A DNA stretch of 27,108 nucleotides from a virus (IMGVR_UViG_3300031707_000142:1-27108); one strand, 5' to 3'; shown: positions 14,739-23,136, counted from the stretch's first letter. Notes: generated by a model not told the origin, from the sequence alone. Translations and numbers: made by a program.

Positions 14739-15641
14739 TTAGGGTGTCCCGGGCGTTCCAACTACGCCAAGCGGACACTCCCACATCGTGGAATAGCGCG
14801 CGGTGATCTTCACCTTCGCATCGCCAGTATCAAAATCGTCATCTGCTTCCATCTTGGGTCTTTGTCTTTCCCAGAAAATCAAACTATGAGCATCGGAAAG
14901 AACAAAGAACGCATCCGCATCAGACAGATAATGGTCAACCATATAGGACAAATCCAGATCAAGGAATGGATTCTTGTCGTTATTGGCGACTCCTGCCTTC
15001 AGTTGAGATTCCAGAAGAACACTCGCAGTCCACCGATTGGCCGGTGCAACCAAAAGTATTTTCGGGATGAACATGACATTCATGCTGTTCGCTTCTTTAG
15101 CGGTTTCCAGCAAGGTAAGTATGTCCTCTAAACTGGTTTGGGACAAATCGGAAACCGCGGTCAATTCATTCTGGTAAGTTCCACCACTTGCAAACGGATG
15201 GTCGGTATCAAATAATTCATGACCATCGCCACCCAGATAAGAAGTGCTGAACCCGTTATTGAAGATATTAGCCGCAATAACTTCCGCCCTCTGTTTCATG
15301 GACCGAGCCAGATACTGACCTAATTTATCCCGGAATACGGTATACAGGTCGTCATCATAAGCTTCCCTTTCCACCCTACACCCTTGGGCATAGGTCTTAT
15401 GCGTTGCAGTCGTATCATATCCCTGCGTGAGAACCGCAAAGTTGACCGCTTCGCCCTTACTCTTTTCCGGTGCAGCCGCCACATTTTCTATCGTGGTGGA
15501 TTTCTCATACTGCTTCTTTGAACTTTTGACATTGACGATCTTGCTATACTCATCGGGATATTGTTTGTAATTTGTTGAAATTACATCAAACAGACCCGGT
15601 GCCATTAGATCGGCAAATCCTGAACTTAACATTGTAGCCAT
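14739..15641 (-). CDS. Major capsid protein, Mu gpT-like
   Basis: A 300-aa protein with ATG at 15641 and AGGAGG 8 nt upstream. Features match the Mu-like major head subunit (HK97-fold): an N-terminal arm (SGFADLMAPGLFDVI), an EREAYDDDLY helix start, a basic spine-helix region (KLGQYLARSMKQRAEVIAAN), the conserved HELFDTDHPFASGGTYQNEL segment, and the late LLVAPANRWTASVLLESQ and NPFLDLDLSYM strands. It assembles the icosahedral shell. It lies downstream of the scaffold and two decoration-protein candidates and upstream of the HNH insertion. Confidence 0.88.
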   Translation of the reverse strand: MATMLSSGFADLMAPGLFDVISTNYKQYPDEYSKIVNVKSSKKQYEKSTTIENVAAAPEKSKGEAVNFAVLTQGYDTTATHKTYAQGCRVEREAYDDDLYTVFRDKLGQYLARSMKQRAEVIAANIFNNGFSTSYLGGDGHELFDTDHPFASGGTYQNELTAVSDLSQTSLEDILTLLETAKEANSMNVMFIPKILLVAPANRWTASVLLESQLKAGVANNDKNPFLDLDLSYMVDHYLSDADAFFVLSDAHSLIFWERQRPKMEADDDFDTGDAKVKITARYSTMWECPLGVVGTPGTP

Positions 15642-15663
15642 ATTATTCGCCTCCTATTATTTA

Positions 15664-16164
15664 TTATGCAGTCGTCCCAAAAACATGGATCGCGGGATTA
15701 AATCTCACGCGCTTCCGCTGATTGGCACCAACTGCTGAATCCAAGCCCGTCACCGGGTCTTTTCCTACCCCAACCACCTTGAAAATATCAATTGAACTGG
15801 CATCTTCGTTGATCTCCATAATGCCAGTCGTTCCTTCCAAATCAAAACAAGCAGCTGCCGAGTTCGTGGTATAAGGGTCTGCCAAAGCTCCGTTACCAGA
15901 ACATTGCCCCTCAAATACTTGTAATGGATGGTCGTAAACATAGATGTAATCATCAGCCGTCGCCGAAGAAACCGAAGAAGCCGCTACCCCTAAAATACAA
16001 GAAGATGTCGATGCAATAGCAATCGTAACCCGACCGGCAGACGATAGATAAACTACATCACCGATCTTTATTGACTGCGATGCGGTTGCTCCCCATCTAT
16101 GCGGCGCATGATAATCTTCATCCATAACTGCTATAAAACCAATAGGTAAATCTGCATTAGCCAT
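15664..16164 (-). CDS. Putative head decoration protein, copy 2
   Basis: A 166-aa protein from ATG 16164 with GGAGGTGA upstream. It is the same length as the preceding gene product and alignable throughout; shared blocks are DYHAPHRW/NYHAPHRW, YVYDHPLQ/YVWDHPLQ, DPYTTNS, VGVGKDPVTGLDS and a terminal FGTTA. The sequence is Val/Ala/Ser-rich with a GDVVYL.S.G segment typical of capsid cement/decoration proteins (DUF2190-like IGDxV layout). Lying just before the capsid gene, it is most likely a surface decoration or stabilising protein. Confidence 0.72.
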   Translation of the reverse strand: MANADLPIGFIAVMDEDYHAPHRWGATASQSIKIGDVVYLSSAGRVTIAIASTSSCILGVAASSVSSATADDYIYVYDHPLQVFEGQCSGNGALADPYTTNSAAACFDLEGTTGIMEINEDASSIDIFKVVGVGKDPVTGLDSAVGANQRKRVRFNPAIHVFGTTA

Positions 16165-16181
16165 TTATTTTCACCTCCATA

Positions 16182-16682
16182 TTATGCTGTCGTTCCAAAA
16201 GCGTGTTTTGCAAGATTTATCCTGCACCGCTTCATTTGATTCGTTCCAGCCACCGAATCCAAACCAGTTACCGGGTCCTTGCCAACTCCCACGATCTTTA
16301 TCATGTCGTAAGTGCTGGAAGACTCGTTTATCAACTGCGCGCCAGTCGCTCCCGTAAGAGCAAAGCAAGCGGCAGATGAATTTGTGGTATAGGGATCGGT
16401 TAAAGCCCCTGTCGCATTCGTGCAAGCCTCATAGGTCTGCAACGGATGATCCCAAACATAGATGGTATCACCGGCACTCGCAGTTGCCGCAACTGCTGAT
16501 GCTGCTACTCCCATTAAACAGCCATTTGTAGAGGAAGTTGCTAAAGCAATGTAGCCGCTTGAATCTATGTAAACCATATCTCCAATCGCTATCGCTTCGC
16601 TCCCGGCTACTGTCCATCTGTGCGGAGCATGGTAATTCTCATCAAATATCGGTGAGAAACCATATCGTTTCGTATTCGCCAT
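16182..16682 (-). CDS. Putative head decoration protein, copy 1
   Basis: A 166-aa protein from ATG 16682 with GGGAGGCGA upstream, followed after 17 nt by its paralogue. It contains NYHAPHRW, AIAIGDMVYIDSSG, GVAASAV, IYVWDHPLQ, DPYTTNSSAACFAL and VGVGKDPVTGLDS. Roughly half of its residues match the next gene product, including both ends, so the pair arose by whole-gene tandem duplication. A beta-rich decoration role on the capsid exterior is inferred from the composition, the position and the IGDxVY motif shared with known cement proteins. Confidence 0.72.
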   Translation of the reverse strand: MANTKRYGFSPIFDENYHAPHRWTVAGSEAIAIGDMVYIDSSGYIALATSSTNGCLMGVAASAVAATASAGDTIYVWDHPLQTYEACTNATGALTDPYTTNSSAACFALTGATGAQLINESSSTYDMIKIVGVGKDPVTGLDSVAGTNQMKRCRINLAKHAFGTTA

Positions 16683-16700
16683 TAAGTATCGCCTCCCTTT

Positions 16701-17174
16701 TTAATCGGCATTTCTATCCAGGGTCCGAATCTTATCCCGGATATTTCCCTTGGATAACTTTGCCAGCGTTTCTGTATCTTTGTTTTCCATCGCCTTATCA
16801 CGCCGCCTAATCCTATCTGACAGTGCTTTCTTTTTGCTTTCGGCAGTTTCTTTCCGGCATTGGCATAAAATCAGATCACCACAAGTGAAGAAATTTGCGT
16901 CAGGAGTAATATCCGACTCCACGCGCATATCCTTGAAATGCGGATGATCTTTCTTTACCGTATTCCAGATTCCTCGCCGACCATTAGCCATTTTGTTCTT
17001 ATTGCACCATTTGAAAGTATAAGCATTGTGGGCGTTATAAATTGTTAAAGGACTGATCTCCGCAGCCGGGACGAGTTCCACGCGCGATGCGTAAGAACTA
17101 TCGTTATCCACTTGCGGATTTATGGGAACGGAACCAATGGTCTTTTTCCTGTCATACATTCCTCTCGGTGTCAT
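16701..17174 (-). CDS. Unknown 157-aa head-module protein
   Basis: ATG at 17174 overlaps the scaffold stop (ATGA) and follows GGGGGA. The first half is polar with several aromatic residues (TIYNAHNAYTFKWCNKNK). The middle has a Cys cluster (FFTCGDLILCQCRKE). The last 50 residues are a highly charged helix (KKKALSDRIRRRDKAMENKD). No family is recognised. Its place between scaffold and decoration genes implies a head-related role. The Cys-x8-Cys-x-Cys pattern may be structural but is not a clear zinc site. Confidence 0.7.
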   Translation of the reverse strand: MTPRGMYDRKKTIGSVPINPQVDNDSSYASRVELVPAAEISPLTIYNAHNAYTFKWCNKNKMANGRRGIWNTVKKDHPHFKDMRVESDITPDANFFTCGDLILCQCRKETAESKKKALSDRIRRRDKAMENKDTETLAKLSKGNIRDKIRTLDRNAD

Positions 17175-18178
17175 AGATAAAATCCCCCTTCTTTTTTGGC
17201 CTGCTTGACGATTCGGGCAATTCGCTTGACTCCATCATCATCGCGGCCTTCTTTTTTTAAAGCACTAACCTGTTTATCGGTCAATGCGTCTTTCAGATCT
17301 TCACCGGAACTTGCTCCACCAGAACTTATTCCAACTGAACTACCGCCAACCTGTTTCTTCTTGGTCGCTACTTCAGACCTGATTCGCTTCTCCAAGTCTG
17401 GAAGTCCCGCCTTAATTAAACGGCTCTCGGCGATTTCTGCCGCCATCCTTACATCGCGCGGATCGTTGGCATTCATTCCAGGCCGTTGCGTAATAACTTT
17501 CAGCGTTTCTTGGAACAAAGGACTTTTTTCATCGGGAAATTCAGTTTGATTACCTTTATCATCCTTCTTGTAAAAATCAGGAAAGTCTTTTTGTAGACCT
17601 TTCTTTTCTTCCGCAAAGTTGGCATTGGTGCTGAATTCCTTGATAATTTCTTCCTTTGCTTCTCGTTTCGACTGTTCCTTGACAACCCAAAGCAATGTCT
17701 GGGTTGCGTCTTTATCACCGGCTGCCGCCGCTTCCAGCAGTTGATTAACATCAATCTGCGGTTGCTCCGGAGCCTGCTGAACAGGTTGCTGCGCTTGCCT
17801 CGGACCCGTTATCCTGCCATACTGATCCACTTCAACGAAGGGCATGACTTGCTTATAGAAATCCTTCAATTGCTGTTCTGCCCTATCCCGGTCTGCCTGA
17901 TACTTTCGGGATTCATCTGATAACACCGGACCATCTGTCTTTGGCGGTTCTTCCTCTGAATCCGGAACTTTTATTGTCGGTTCGGATTCAACAGGTTTGC
18001 TTTCAGTTTCGCCTTCGGTCGTTTCCTCTGGCTTACTTACTTCCGCCACTTGACCAGTTTCTGATTTGCTTTCCGGTGCTACTTCTCCAGCCGGCTTTTC
18101 ATCAGCCGGGGTCGAATCGGTAGTCGGTGCCGAGGTCGCAACATCGTCGTCGGCCAACATTTCCAATACCACTCCCAT
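17171..18178 (-). CDS. Scaffold-like acidic protein
   Basis: ATG at 18178 (MGVVLEMLADDD) is chosen over an in-frame TTG 7 codons earlier because AAAAGGAG lies 8 nt before it; the product is 335 aa. Residues about 10-95 are a disordered Glu/Pro/Ser/Thr/Lys tract. Then comes a coiled coil (RDRAEQQLKDFYKQVM), a Gln/Pro link, helices (LLEAAAAGDKDATQTLLWVV) and a basic helical C-terminus (GVKRIARIVKQAKKEGG). Acidic N-terminus, helical middle and basic C-terminus are the usual design of phage scaffolding proteins, which bind capsid subunits through the basic end. Order between portal and capsid genes agrees. Confidence 0.78.
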   Translation of the reverse strand: MGVVLEMLADDDVATSAPTTDSTPADEKPAGEVAPESKSETGQVAEVSKPEETTEGETESKPVESEPTIKVPDSEEEPPKTDGPVLSDESRKYQADRDRAEQQLKDFYKQVMPFVEVDQYGRITGPRQAQQPVQQAPEQPQIDVNQLLEAAAAGDKDATQTLLWVVKEQSKREAKEEIIKEFSTNANFAEEKKGLQKDFPDFYKKDDKGNQTEFPDEKSPLFQETLKVITQRPGMNANDPRDVRMAAEIAESRLIKAGLPDLEKRIRSEVATKKKQVGGSSVGISSGGASSGEDLKDALTDKQVSALKKEGRDDDGVKRIARIVKQAKKEGGFYL

Positions 18179-18229
18179 TTTCTCAACTCCTTTTTTCAAT
18201 TCACTCCTGATTTGCAGGGATCAGGTTCC

Positions 18230-18415
18230 CTATTTAACTCGTCTTCCTCCCAACTGCTTCCACTTGCCCCCGGACTTTACATACCCGGCCTTCTTTGCCG
18301 CCCCCCAAGCTATCTTTGAGCATTTCTCATCATCCCCGCCATCGGCCTTACAGGTGGCATAGGCACTCTCAAGTATCTCGTTCATATGTTTCGGCGCGCC
18401 ATCCACTTTAGGCAT
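18230..18415 (-). CDS. ChaB-like small protein (61 aa)
   Basis: ATG at 18415 overlaps the end of the preceding mini-gene by 8 nt and has GAAGGTGAG just upstream. The core PKHMNEILESAYATCKADGG, then CSKIAWGAAKKAGYVK and GGKWKQ matches the pattern of ChaB-like small phage proteins, in which an AW(G/A)A(V/A)KK helix follows a conserved short helix. The function of this family in phages is unknown. Two Cys residues occur in the middle. The gene sits between portal and scaffold, where small structural accessory genes are common. Confidence 0.7.
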   Translation of the reverse strand: MPKVDGAPKHMNEILESAYATCKADGGDDEKCSKIAWGAAKKAGYVKSGGKWKQLGGRRVK

Positions 18416-18536
18416 ATCTCACCTTCGCCTTTTTTATCTTTTGCTTCCTTTCAATCCTTTGCCTACGAACATCCGATCCCGGCTTGGTAATGACAACCGT
18501 CTTAACTGCCGAATCACAATACGCTGCCTTCGCCAC
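18408..18536 (-). CDS. Basic mini-protein (42 aa), GTG start
   Basis: The GTG at 18536 directly follows the previous TAA and is preceded by AAGGAGG with 8 nt spacing. The frame (VAKAAYCDSAVKTVV, then RRQRIERKQKIKKAKVRYA) ends at 18408, overlapping the start of the ChaB-like gene. The second half is almost entirely basic and probably helical, as in small nucleic-acid-binding peptides. The good ribosome binding site and exact fit between neighbours support it as a real gene. It has no family. Confidence 0.55.
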   Translation of the reverse strand: MAKAAYCDSAVKTVVITKPGSDVRRQRIERKQKIKKAKVRYA

Positions 18537-18773
18537 TTAACTCGCCTCCTTCGCAGTTCCCTTCATATCCGCAACCAACTCAAACACCTTATCAATCATT
18601 TCAATCTTCGCCTGATGCCGGATAACTTCTAACTTGGAATACTCGGTAGTGAAATCCATCTTAAGAATATCCTGGCATAATTGATCCCTTTCCTTTTTCA
18701 ACTTCTCCACAACTTCATTCCAGAATTCCGAATGAACCGCATCATAAAGTTCTTCTTTGCTCATATCGCTCAT
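18537..18773 (-). CDS. Small helical protein (78 aa) after the portal
   Basis: ATG at 18773 overlaps the portal stop (ATGA); an alternative ATG lies three codons in. The product is all helical and charged (KEELYDAVHSEFWNEVVEKL, then KIEMIDKVFELVADMKG). There is no motif to name it. Its size and place right after the portal match small phage proteins of unknown function in that location. Confidence 0.68.
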   Translation of the reverse strand: MSDMSKEELYDAVHSEFWNEVVEKLKKERDQLCQDILKMDFTTEYSKLEVIRHQAKIEMIDKVFELVADMKGTAKEAS

Positions 18774-20875
18774 CCTTGCGGTCCTCCCGGCTGAACTGCG
18801 CCGCCTAACAAATTCGCCGCAGTTGGTCCAGCCATACCTGCACTAAGGTTTGGGGCTGAAGGCGCGCCTAGAGCCATTCCTGCCGCCCCTGGGGGCATTC
18901 CAGGCATGGGTTGAGGTGGCGGTGGCGGTGGAGCAGGAACCCAATAGTCATCAACATTCTCAATTTCAAGCGTGTTAAGAACATCATTCATTGCCCTAAA
19001 CTTGTTAAACAATACCGGCTCGCCTTTCTCGTTCGGCACCGGTCCGCAACCTCCGGGCAAAAACTTCGTAGACATATCCATCGCTTGCATGATATTGTGC
19101 CGAAGGACAACTTCATCCCTCATGTGCGTCGGACCTAACATTTCAATTTCAATCCCATCGGAATAAATCTGTTCCGGGGTAATTTCTTCCCAAAGCATTT
19201 TCTTCTCCATCTGGGGTTGACCAGTCATCGGATCAACTACTGGTTGTCCGGTCATTGGATTCGTCATCGGCACCATCCGTTCCATTTCTACCATCCAACT
19301 ATTCTGCCGGTTGAGTATCATCATCACATATGCCCTCTCAAAGAATAATTGGAAGATATTCCTATCAACCCGGCGCAGTATGATCTTCACCGACTTAAAT
19401 GCTTCCTTGGCTATGATAGACATTTCCGTTGCTGTCGGATTAGGTGTCATTTTCTCCCCACTCATTACACCCTTCAATCTTGTCGTTCTGGTGATCTCCA
19501 TCTGTATCTTGGTCAAGATATTCTCCGCCATCTGCGCATATTCGGTTGGCGGCCTGATGAAACTAATAACACTTTCTGCCGAAGTTCCAGCCGGTAAATC
19601 CTTCAATTCAATCACGCCATTTTGCCTTATCTTCAACTGCTCCGGCTTCTTGATATAGCGCATATTCGCTACGATCATGCAATAAAGCCCGAAAGTATTG
19701 GCATCAAGGGTCATATTCTTGCGTGTATTATACTCAAGAATAAGCGATTGAATAATCTCAATAATGCCAATACCTAAAACCGATCCAGCTTGCTTAAACA
19801 AAGGAACAATGTGATAAGGAATTTCCCGGAATGGTGTCGGCTGTATGCGAACCACTTCTTCCTTATTTGCCAGCGTGATAATGCAAAGTATTTTCTTGCC
19901 CTTCAATTCATCAGGCACCGGATCGTCTTGCTCAAACTGGAAGGGAATGTGATGCGCTTCGTAAAGCAAAACATCACCATCTAACTTCTCAACCCGGTCG
20001 CTCGCCTGTTGCGCTTTTGCATCTGTTTTGGTCTGCTTGTCCGAAACCTCATCACTCGGATAATTAGTCTTTTTGGCATTCTCCAAATTGGAATAGACAT
20101 TATTTTCCGCAGCCAATTTGTCAATCTGTTCCCACGACGAATTGACTTCTTCAACCATCCAAGTCAATTTGTCATGCCGGAAATGCAACTTGCGAAGGTC
20201 AACTTGCTTCATTGCTGGCCGGTCTTCAATATGAATTTCTTGCTCAACATATTTCTCGGCTATCGGTAAGGGAACTGATATCGGACCAATCTGCACGGTC
20301 TTTGGCCTTGACTTAACTACTAAACGCGGTTCTTCATCAAGTTGATAGACATCCTTAAAAACAAATGTCCCCAGCTTCACCCCTTCCCGAATCCCAACCT
20401 CGGACTCATCCTCAATTCTGGTCTGCTTTGCATTATCCCAAAGGACTGATTGAATCCTTTCCTTCGTCTGCGGGGGCAAATACTTCTTCCTCCCCTTCGC
20501 CTGAAATGGCGGGTCCACTCCAAATATTGCGTCCATAATCGTTGCCGTCCAGTCCTCGACTGCGTTCCAAGCGTCAACCGAGCCGATATTAGCCACCGTG
20601 TCTTTAGTCTTCTCCACCGACCCTATCTTCCATATCATTTCCCACTCATCACACCGGCTGATCAATTCATCATGCTGTTCCTTAACCGCTTGAATACGAT
20701 TGATGACCGCCTTCTTTGCCCGGTTACGCATTGATTCAGAAGATAAGTCCAGAGTTCCCCAAGTTATGCGTTCTTCCACAATCTGCGTTGACGGAGATTT
20801 ATTTTCTTCTTCTTGATTATTGTCTTTACGAATATCTTCGAAAGCAATTCCTTGACGACCTAAATTGTCAGCCAT
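18770..20875 (-). CDS. Portal (head-tail connector) protein
   Basis: A 701-aa protein whose ATG at 20875 overlaps the terminase stop (TAATG). It has the acidic N-terminus and long helical wing of portal proteins, a stretch near 370-400 (GIIEIIQSLILEYNTRKNM), and the conserved NPTATEMSIIAKEAFKSV near 479-496, corresponding to the TATE helix of head-tail connector proteins of podoviruses. Residues about 538-555 contain a doubled PMTGQP element. The C-terminus is Pro/Gly/Ala-rich (PAPPPPPPQPMPGMPPG). Twelve copies would form the ring through which the terminase pumps DNA and to which the adaptor binds. Confidence 0.88.
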   Translation of the reverse strand: MADNLGRQGIAFEDIRKDNNQEEENKSPSTQIVEERITWGTLDLSSESMRNRAKKAVINRIQAVKEQHDELISRCDEWEMIWKIGSVEKTKDTVANIGSVDAWNAVEDWTATIMDAIFGVDPPFQAKGRKKYLPPQTKERIQSVLWDNAKQTRIEDESEVGIREGVKLGTFVFKDVYQLDEEPRLVVKSRPKTVQIGPISVPLPIAEKYVEQEIHIEDRPAMKQVDLRKLHFRHDKLTWMVEEVNSSWEQIDKLAAENNVYSNLENAKKTNYPSDEVSDKQTKTDAKAQQASDRVEKLDGDVLLYEAHHIPFQFEQDDPVPDELKGKKILCIITLANKEEVVRIQPTPFREIPYHIVPLFKQAGSVLGIGIIEIIQSLILEYNTRKNMTLDANTFGLYCMIVANMRYIKKPEQLKIRQNGVIELKDLPAGTSAESVISFIRPPTEYAQMAENILTKIQMEITRTTRLKGVMSGEKMTPNPTATEMSIIAKEAFKSVKIILRRVDRNIFQLFFERAYVMMILNRQNSWMVEMERMVPMTNPMTGQPVVDPMTGQPQMEKKMLWEEITPEQIYSDGIEIEMLGPTHMRDEVVLRHNIMQAMDMSTKFLPGGCGPVPNEKGEPVLFNKFRAMNDVLNTLEIENVDDYWVPAPPPPPPQPMPGMPPGAAGMALGAPSAPNLSAGMAGPTAANLLGGAVQPGGPQG

Positions 20876-22347
20876 TAAACAAAGACCTCCTCTTTTACCC
20901 GCCGGGGATAACCAGTCAACTTATTTACTTCCGCATCAAACGATCTCTCAAACTCAACCCGGTCTTCTTCCTGTTCCTTCCAAGGTTTATAATCCTCATC
21001 CACCGATTGCCATATAGCCATCACCAGAGCATCTGCAATGTCCGGGGAAGGCAATCCGCGCTTCTTCAAGTCCTCTTTGCTCTCCAACTTCATCTTGCCC
21101 TTGGGATTGAACTTGTATTTCCGGGCTGATAACTGGCTAAACAATTCGGGATGGTCAATCATCTTGACCTTGCCGGACGAGATCAGATCGCAAACCCAGA
21201 AGTAAGCGTCAGTCCCCAAGTCGGCAAACTTCTCATCAAACGGACCAGAACCAAAGTTAAAGGGAACAAGTTCGGTATGGAACTTCTTCGCTTTATTGAT
21301 CCGGGGAATTTCTTCGGTCAGATGGTCAAAAATACCGGCTCCCATCGCTCCTTCGTCAACCACCACGAAATCGTATTCGTTTGCCTCAAGGAACTTGATC
21401 GCCATGCCTTCGGTTTCAGTCGTTGCCAGTCCCTGATGTTCCTCAACCCAATTGATCTTCCCACCCTCCACATCTGCAAAGGCGGTAGAATCATCACCAA
21501 ACCGAGCCGGATCAATGCCCAGAACACGATAACCTTTGCTACCCTCAACCTCTTTTGCCTTCTCAAGGTCCGAGAACGAGATAAGCGAATTGATCGCCTG
21601 TTTAGGAATCTCACCCAGGACACGCGCGGCAAACAACGGACTTGCCTTACCCCACCGGATCTCCTTATCGTCAACCCACTTCTTGCCTACCATGCCGGGG
21701 ATAACTTCCTTACCGGCAATATAATTGGGGGATTCATAGCAAGAAAAAGTGAAGTTCTTGAAGGTCGGATCGCTGAAAGAACGAATGAAATAACCATCAG
21801 TCCGGAGAGGATTGCCTGCCAGATATAACTTGCTGTTATCCGATGTCATTATGCCTTCAATCTGTTCGTAAATATTGTCTTCAACCGCTTGCGCTTCGGT
21901 CACTACGACCAAGACATTCCTTCCCTTGAACCCTTGGAACTTTCCTATGGTTTGATTCGTTTCCTTCGTGGTAAACCCTATCGCATACCAATCATTGGCG
22001 ATCTGAATGCCGTGAGTATCTATCTTGCCCGGCAATTTCCAGCTGGACGAATTCCAATACTTGCTTATCTCACCCCAAACAATATGTTTAACCTGGCGAT
22101 CTGTCGGCGCGGTTGTAATAACTAACGACTGCGGAAAGGCGTATAAGAACCAGAGAGATACCAACCCAGAGATGAAATCCTTCCCCATAGAATGCCCGGA
22201 CTTAACAGAAATCTTATCGTGAATAGCAAAAGCGGAAAGAATATCCAGATGCCCTTGCCAAGTGAGAGTCTTTACACCCAAGACATCCCGGCACCACTTG
22301 ACCGGATCAGTTTGCGCAAGCTTGACAGCCTTTTCTTCTGGTGTCAT
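20875..22347 (-). CDS. terL: Terminase large subunit
   Basis: ATG at 22347 is chosen because it overlaps the upstream stop as ATGA; an in-frame TTG 11 codons earlier is less likely. The 490-aa protein has the N-terminal ATPase: a Walker A variant SGHSMGKD (50-57), Walker B VLVVVTE (145-151) with the catalytic Glu, and motif III LAGNP (177-180). The C-terminal RNase H-like nuclease has acidic residues D279 (GIDPARFGDDST), D331 (FVVVDEG) and D436 (PDIADALVMAIW). All key residues are present, so the protein should be active. It cuts concatemeric DNA and packages it through the portal encoded next. Confidence 0.93.
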   Translation of the reverse strand: MTPEEKAVKLAQTDPVKWCRDVLGVKTLTWQGHLDILSAFAIHDKISVKSGHSMGKDFISGLVSLWFLYAFPQSLVITTAPTDRQVKHIVWGEISKYWNSSSWKLPGKIDTHGIQIANDWYAIGFTTKETNQTIGKFQGFKGRNVLVVVTEAQAVEDNIYEQIEGIMTSDNSKLYLAGNPLRTDGYFIRSFSDPTFKNFTFSCYESPNYIAGKEVIPGMVGKKWVDDKEIRWGKASPLFAARVLGEIPKQAINSLISFSDLEKAKEVEGSKGYRVLGIDPARFGDDSTAFADVEGGKINWVEEHQGLATTETEGMAIKFLEANEYDFVVVDEGAMGAGIFDHLTEEIPRINKAKKFHTELVPFNFGSGPFDEKFADLGTDAYFWVCDLISSGKVKMIDHPELFSQLSARKYKFNPKGKMKLESKEDLKKRGLPSPDIADALVMAIWQSVDEDYKPWKEQEEDRVEFERSFDAEVNKLTGYPRRVKEEVFV

Positions 22348-22610
22348 TTGTTTAGAAATTTCTCCAATACTTTGCCCCAATCACCAATCTTATTGTCTGG
22401 ATCGTTATCAATCAGGTCGGGGATAACCTTCTTTAACAGCGCAACCCGGATGGTTGGTTCTCTCTTGGACATTTCAAGGGTTTCGTCAAAGAACCGCTTG
22501 AGTCCATATCGCTTCAATGCTTCGTTTAATTCTTGCCTATAACCAGAACCCGGCGGTCTGCCCTTACCCCGCGCATAAGAGTTTCCTTTCTGAAATTTAT
22601 GTTTTGCCAT
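22344..22610 (-). CDS. Small basic protein, possible small terminase subunit
   Basis: An 88-aa protein from ATG 22610, overlapping the previous gene by 14 nt and the terminase ATG by 4. The N-terminus is basic and Gly-rich (MAKHKFQKGNSYARGKGRPP), resembling DUF5681-like and AT-hook segments, and the rest is helical (LNEALKRYGLKRFFDETLEM, ending GKVLEKFLNK). Its position immediately before the large terminase is where the DNA-recognition subunit is usually encoded. The protein is short for that family and no helix-turn-helix is certain, so the role is tentative. Confidence 0.65.
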   Translation of the reverse strand: MAKHKFQKGNSYARGKGRPPGSGYRQELNEALKRYGLKRFFDETLEMSKREPTIRVALLKKVIPDLIDNDPDNKIGDWGKVLEKFLNK

Positions 22611-22806
22611 GCGTTTTATTTCTGTTTGTAAACTGAATACTTAATAAAAAAGTATCTCCATACGGAAGGTCTAATAATCGTTTAACCACTTCAACTTGGC
22701 TGGAATCAACAATAAACCGCACCGCAGTTTGCCCCTCTCCATCAACGGAAAGGAACAATCCGCGATCCGGCCGGCATACTTCCAGTTCCAAAAATGGCTT
22801 ATCCAT
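22597..22806 (-). CDS. Unknown 69-aa protein
   Basis: ATG at 22806 has only a weak upstream GAG sequence and follows a 48-nt non-coding gap, the longest near the start of the packaging module. The protein alternates short strands and helices (LFLSVDGEGQTAVRFIVDSS, then VVKRLLDLPYGDTFLLSIQF), suggesting a small alpha/beta fold. The stop lies inside the next gene. No family is recognised. Confidence 0.6.
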   Translation of the reverse strand: MDKPFLELEVCRPDRGLFLSVDGEGQTAVRFIVDSSQVEVVKRLLDLPYGDTFLLSIQFTNRNKTHGKT

Positions 22807-22854
22807 CTCTATATATACAATCGATTTTAGAAAGTCGTTAGGAAGGGAAAGAGG

Positions 22855-23136
22855 TCAATTTAGGAAGGACATCGGATCTATGTTTATCATCGTGAAATCA
22901 AGCGGTTTTGCCTTACGTAAATAATCTATCATTCTATAACGAGAATAGGTAATTAGATAGGAGTTAGTCAAAGGTCTTATTTTAGTCGTTTTGAGCATTC
23001 GGAGAGCCATAAATGCTTCTTGAGCCAAGTCCCGGTCCTCAACCCATCCGTTATAAGGACCGATCAATCGTTGCGCCACGCTAATTATCTTTGGTTCCAA
23101 GATAGGCCAAAGTCGTCGCAACCGATTCAATCGCAT
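22855..23136 (-). CDS. Stand-alone sigma-70 region-2-like protein
   Basis: A 93-aa protein from ATG 23136, overlapping the GroES-like gene end by 10 nt. Residues about 15-78 match the order of sigma-70 region 2: an N-terminal helix, then DRDLAQEAFMALRML (region 2.1/2.2, normally DLxQEGxxGL), then NSYLITYSRYRMIDYLRKAK (region 2.3/2.4, normally F.TYA.WWIR..I.DYLR). No region 3 or 4 follows; the protein ends 15 residues later at SFLN. Region 2 holds the main contact with the RNA polymerase beta' clamp and the -10 element. It might divert polymerase to phage late promoters or act as a partial sigma. It sits right before the packaging genes. Confidence 0.68.
   Translation of the reverse strand: MRLNRLRRLWPILEPKIISVAQRLIGPYNGWVEDRDLAQEAFMALRMLKTTKIRPLTNSYLITYSRYRMIDYLRKAKPLDFTMINIDPMSFLN

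Noticed and set aside
14196-15131. A 311-codon plus-strand open frame
   Set aside because: It runs antisense through the HNH and capsid genes, both with clear motifs and ribosome binding sites on the minus strand. Its translation is Cys/Phe/Leu-rich and shows no domain.
7951-15641. Diversity-generating retroelement acting on the fibre genes
   Set aside because: No reverse transcriptase or template/variable repeat pair is visible in the window.
22807-22860. Promoter in the 48-nt gap before the packaging genes (TTGACC and TAAAAT)
   Set aside because: The two boxes are about 23 nt apart, too far for a standard sigma-70 promoter.
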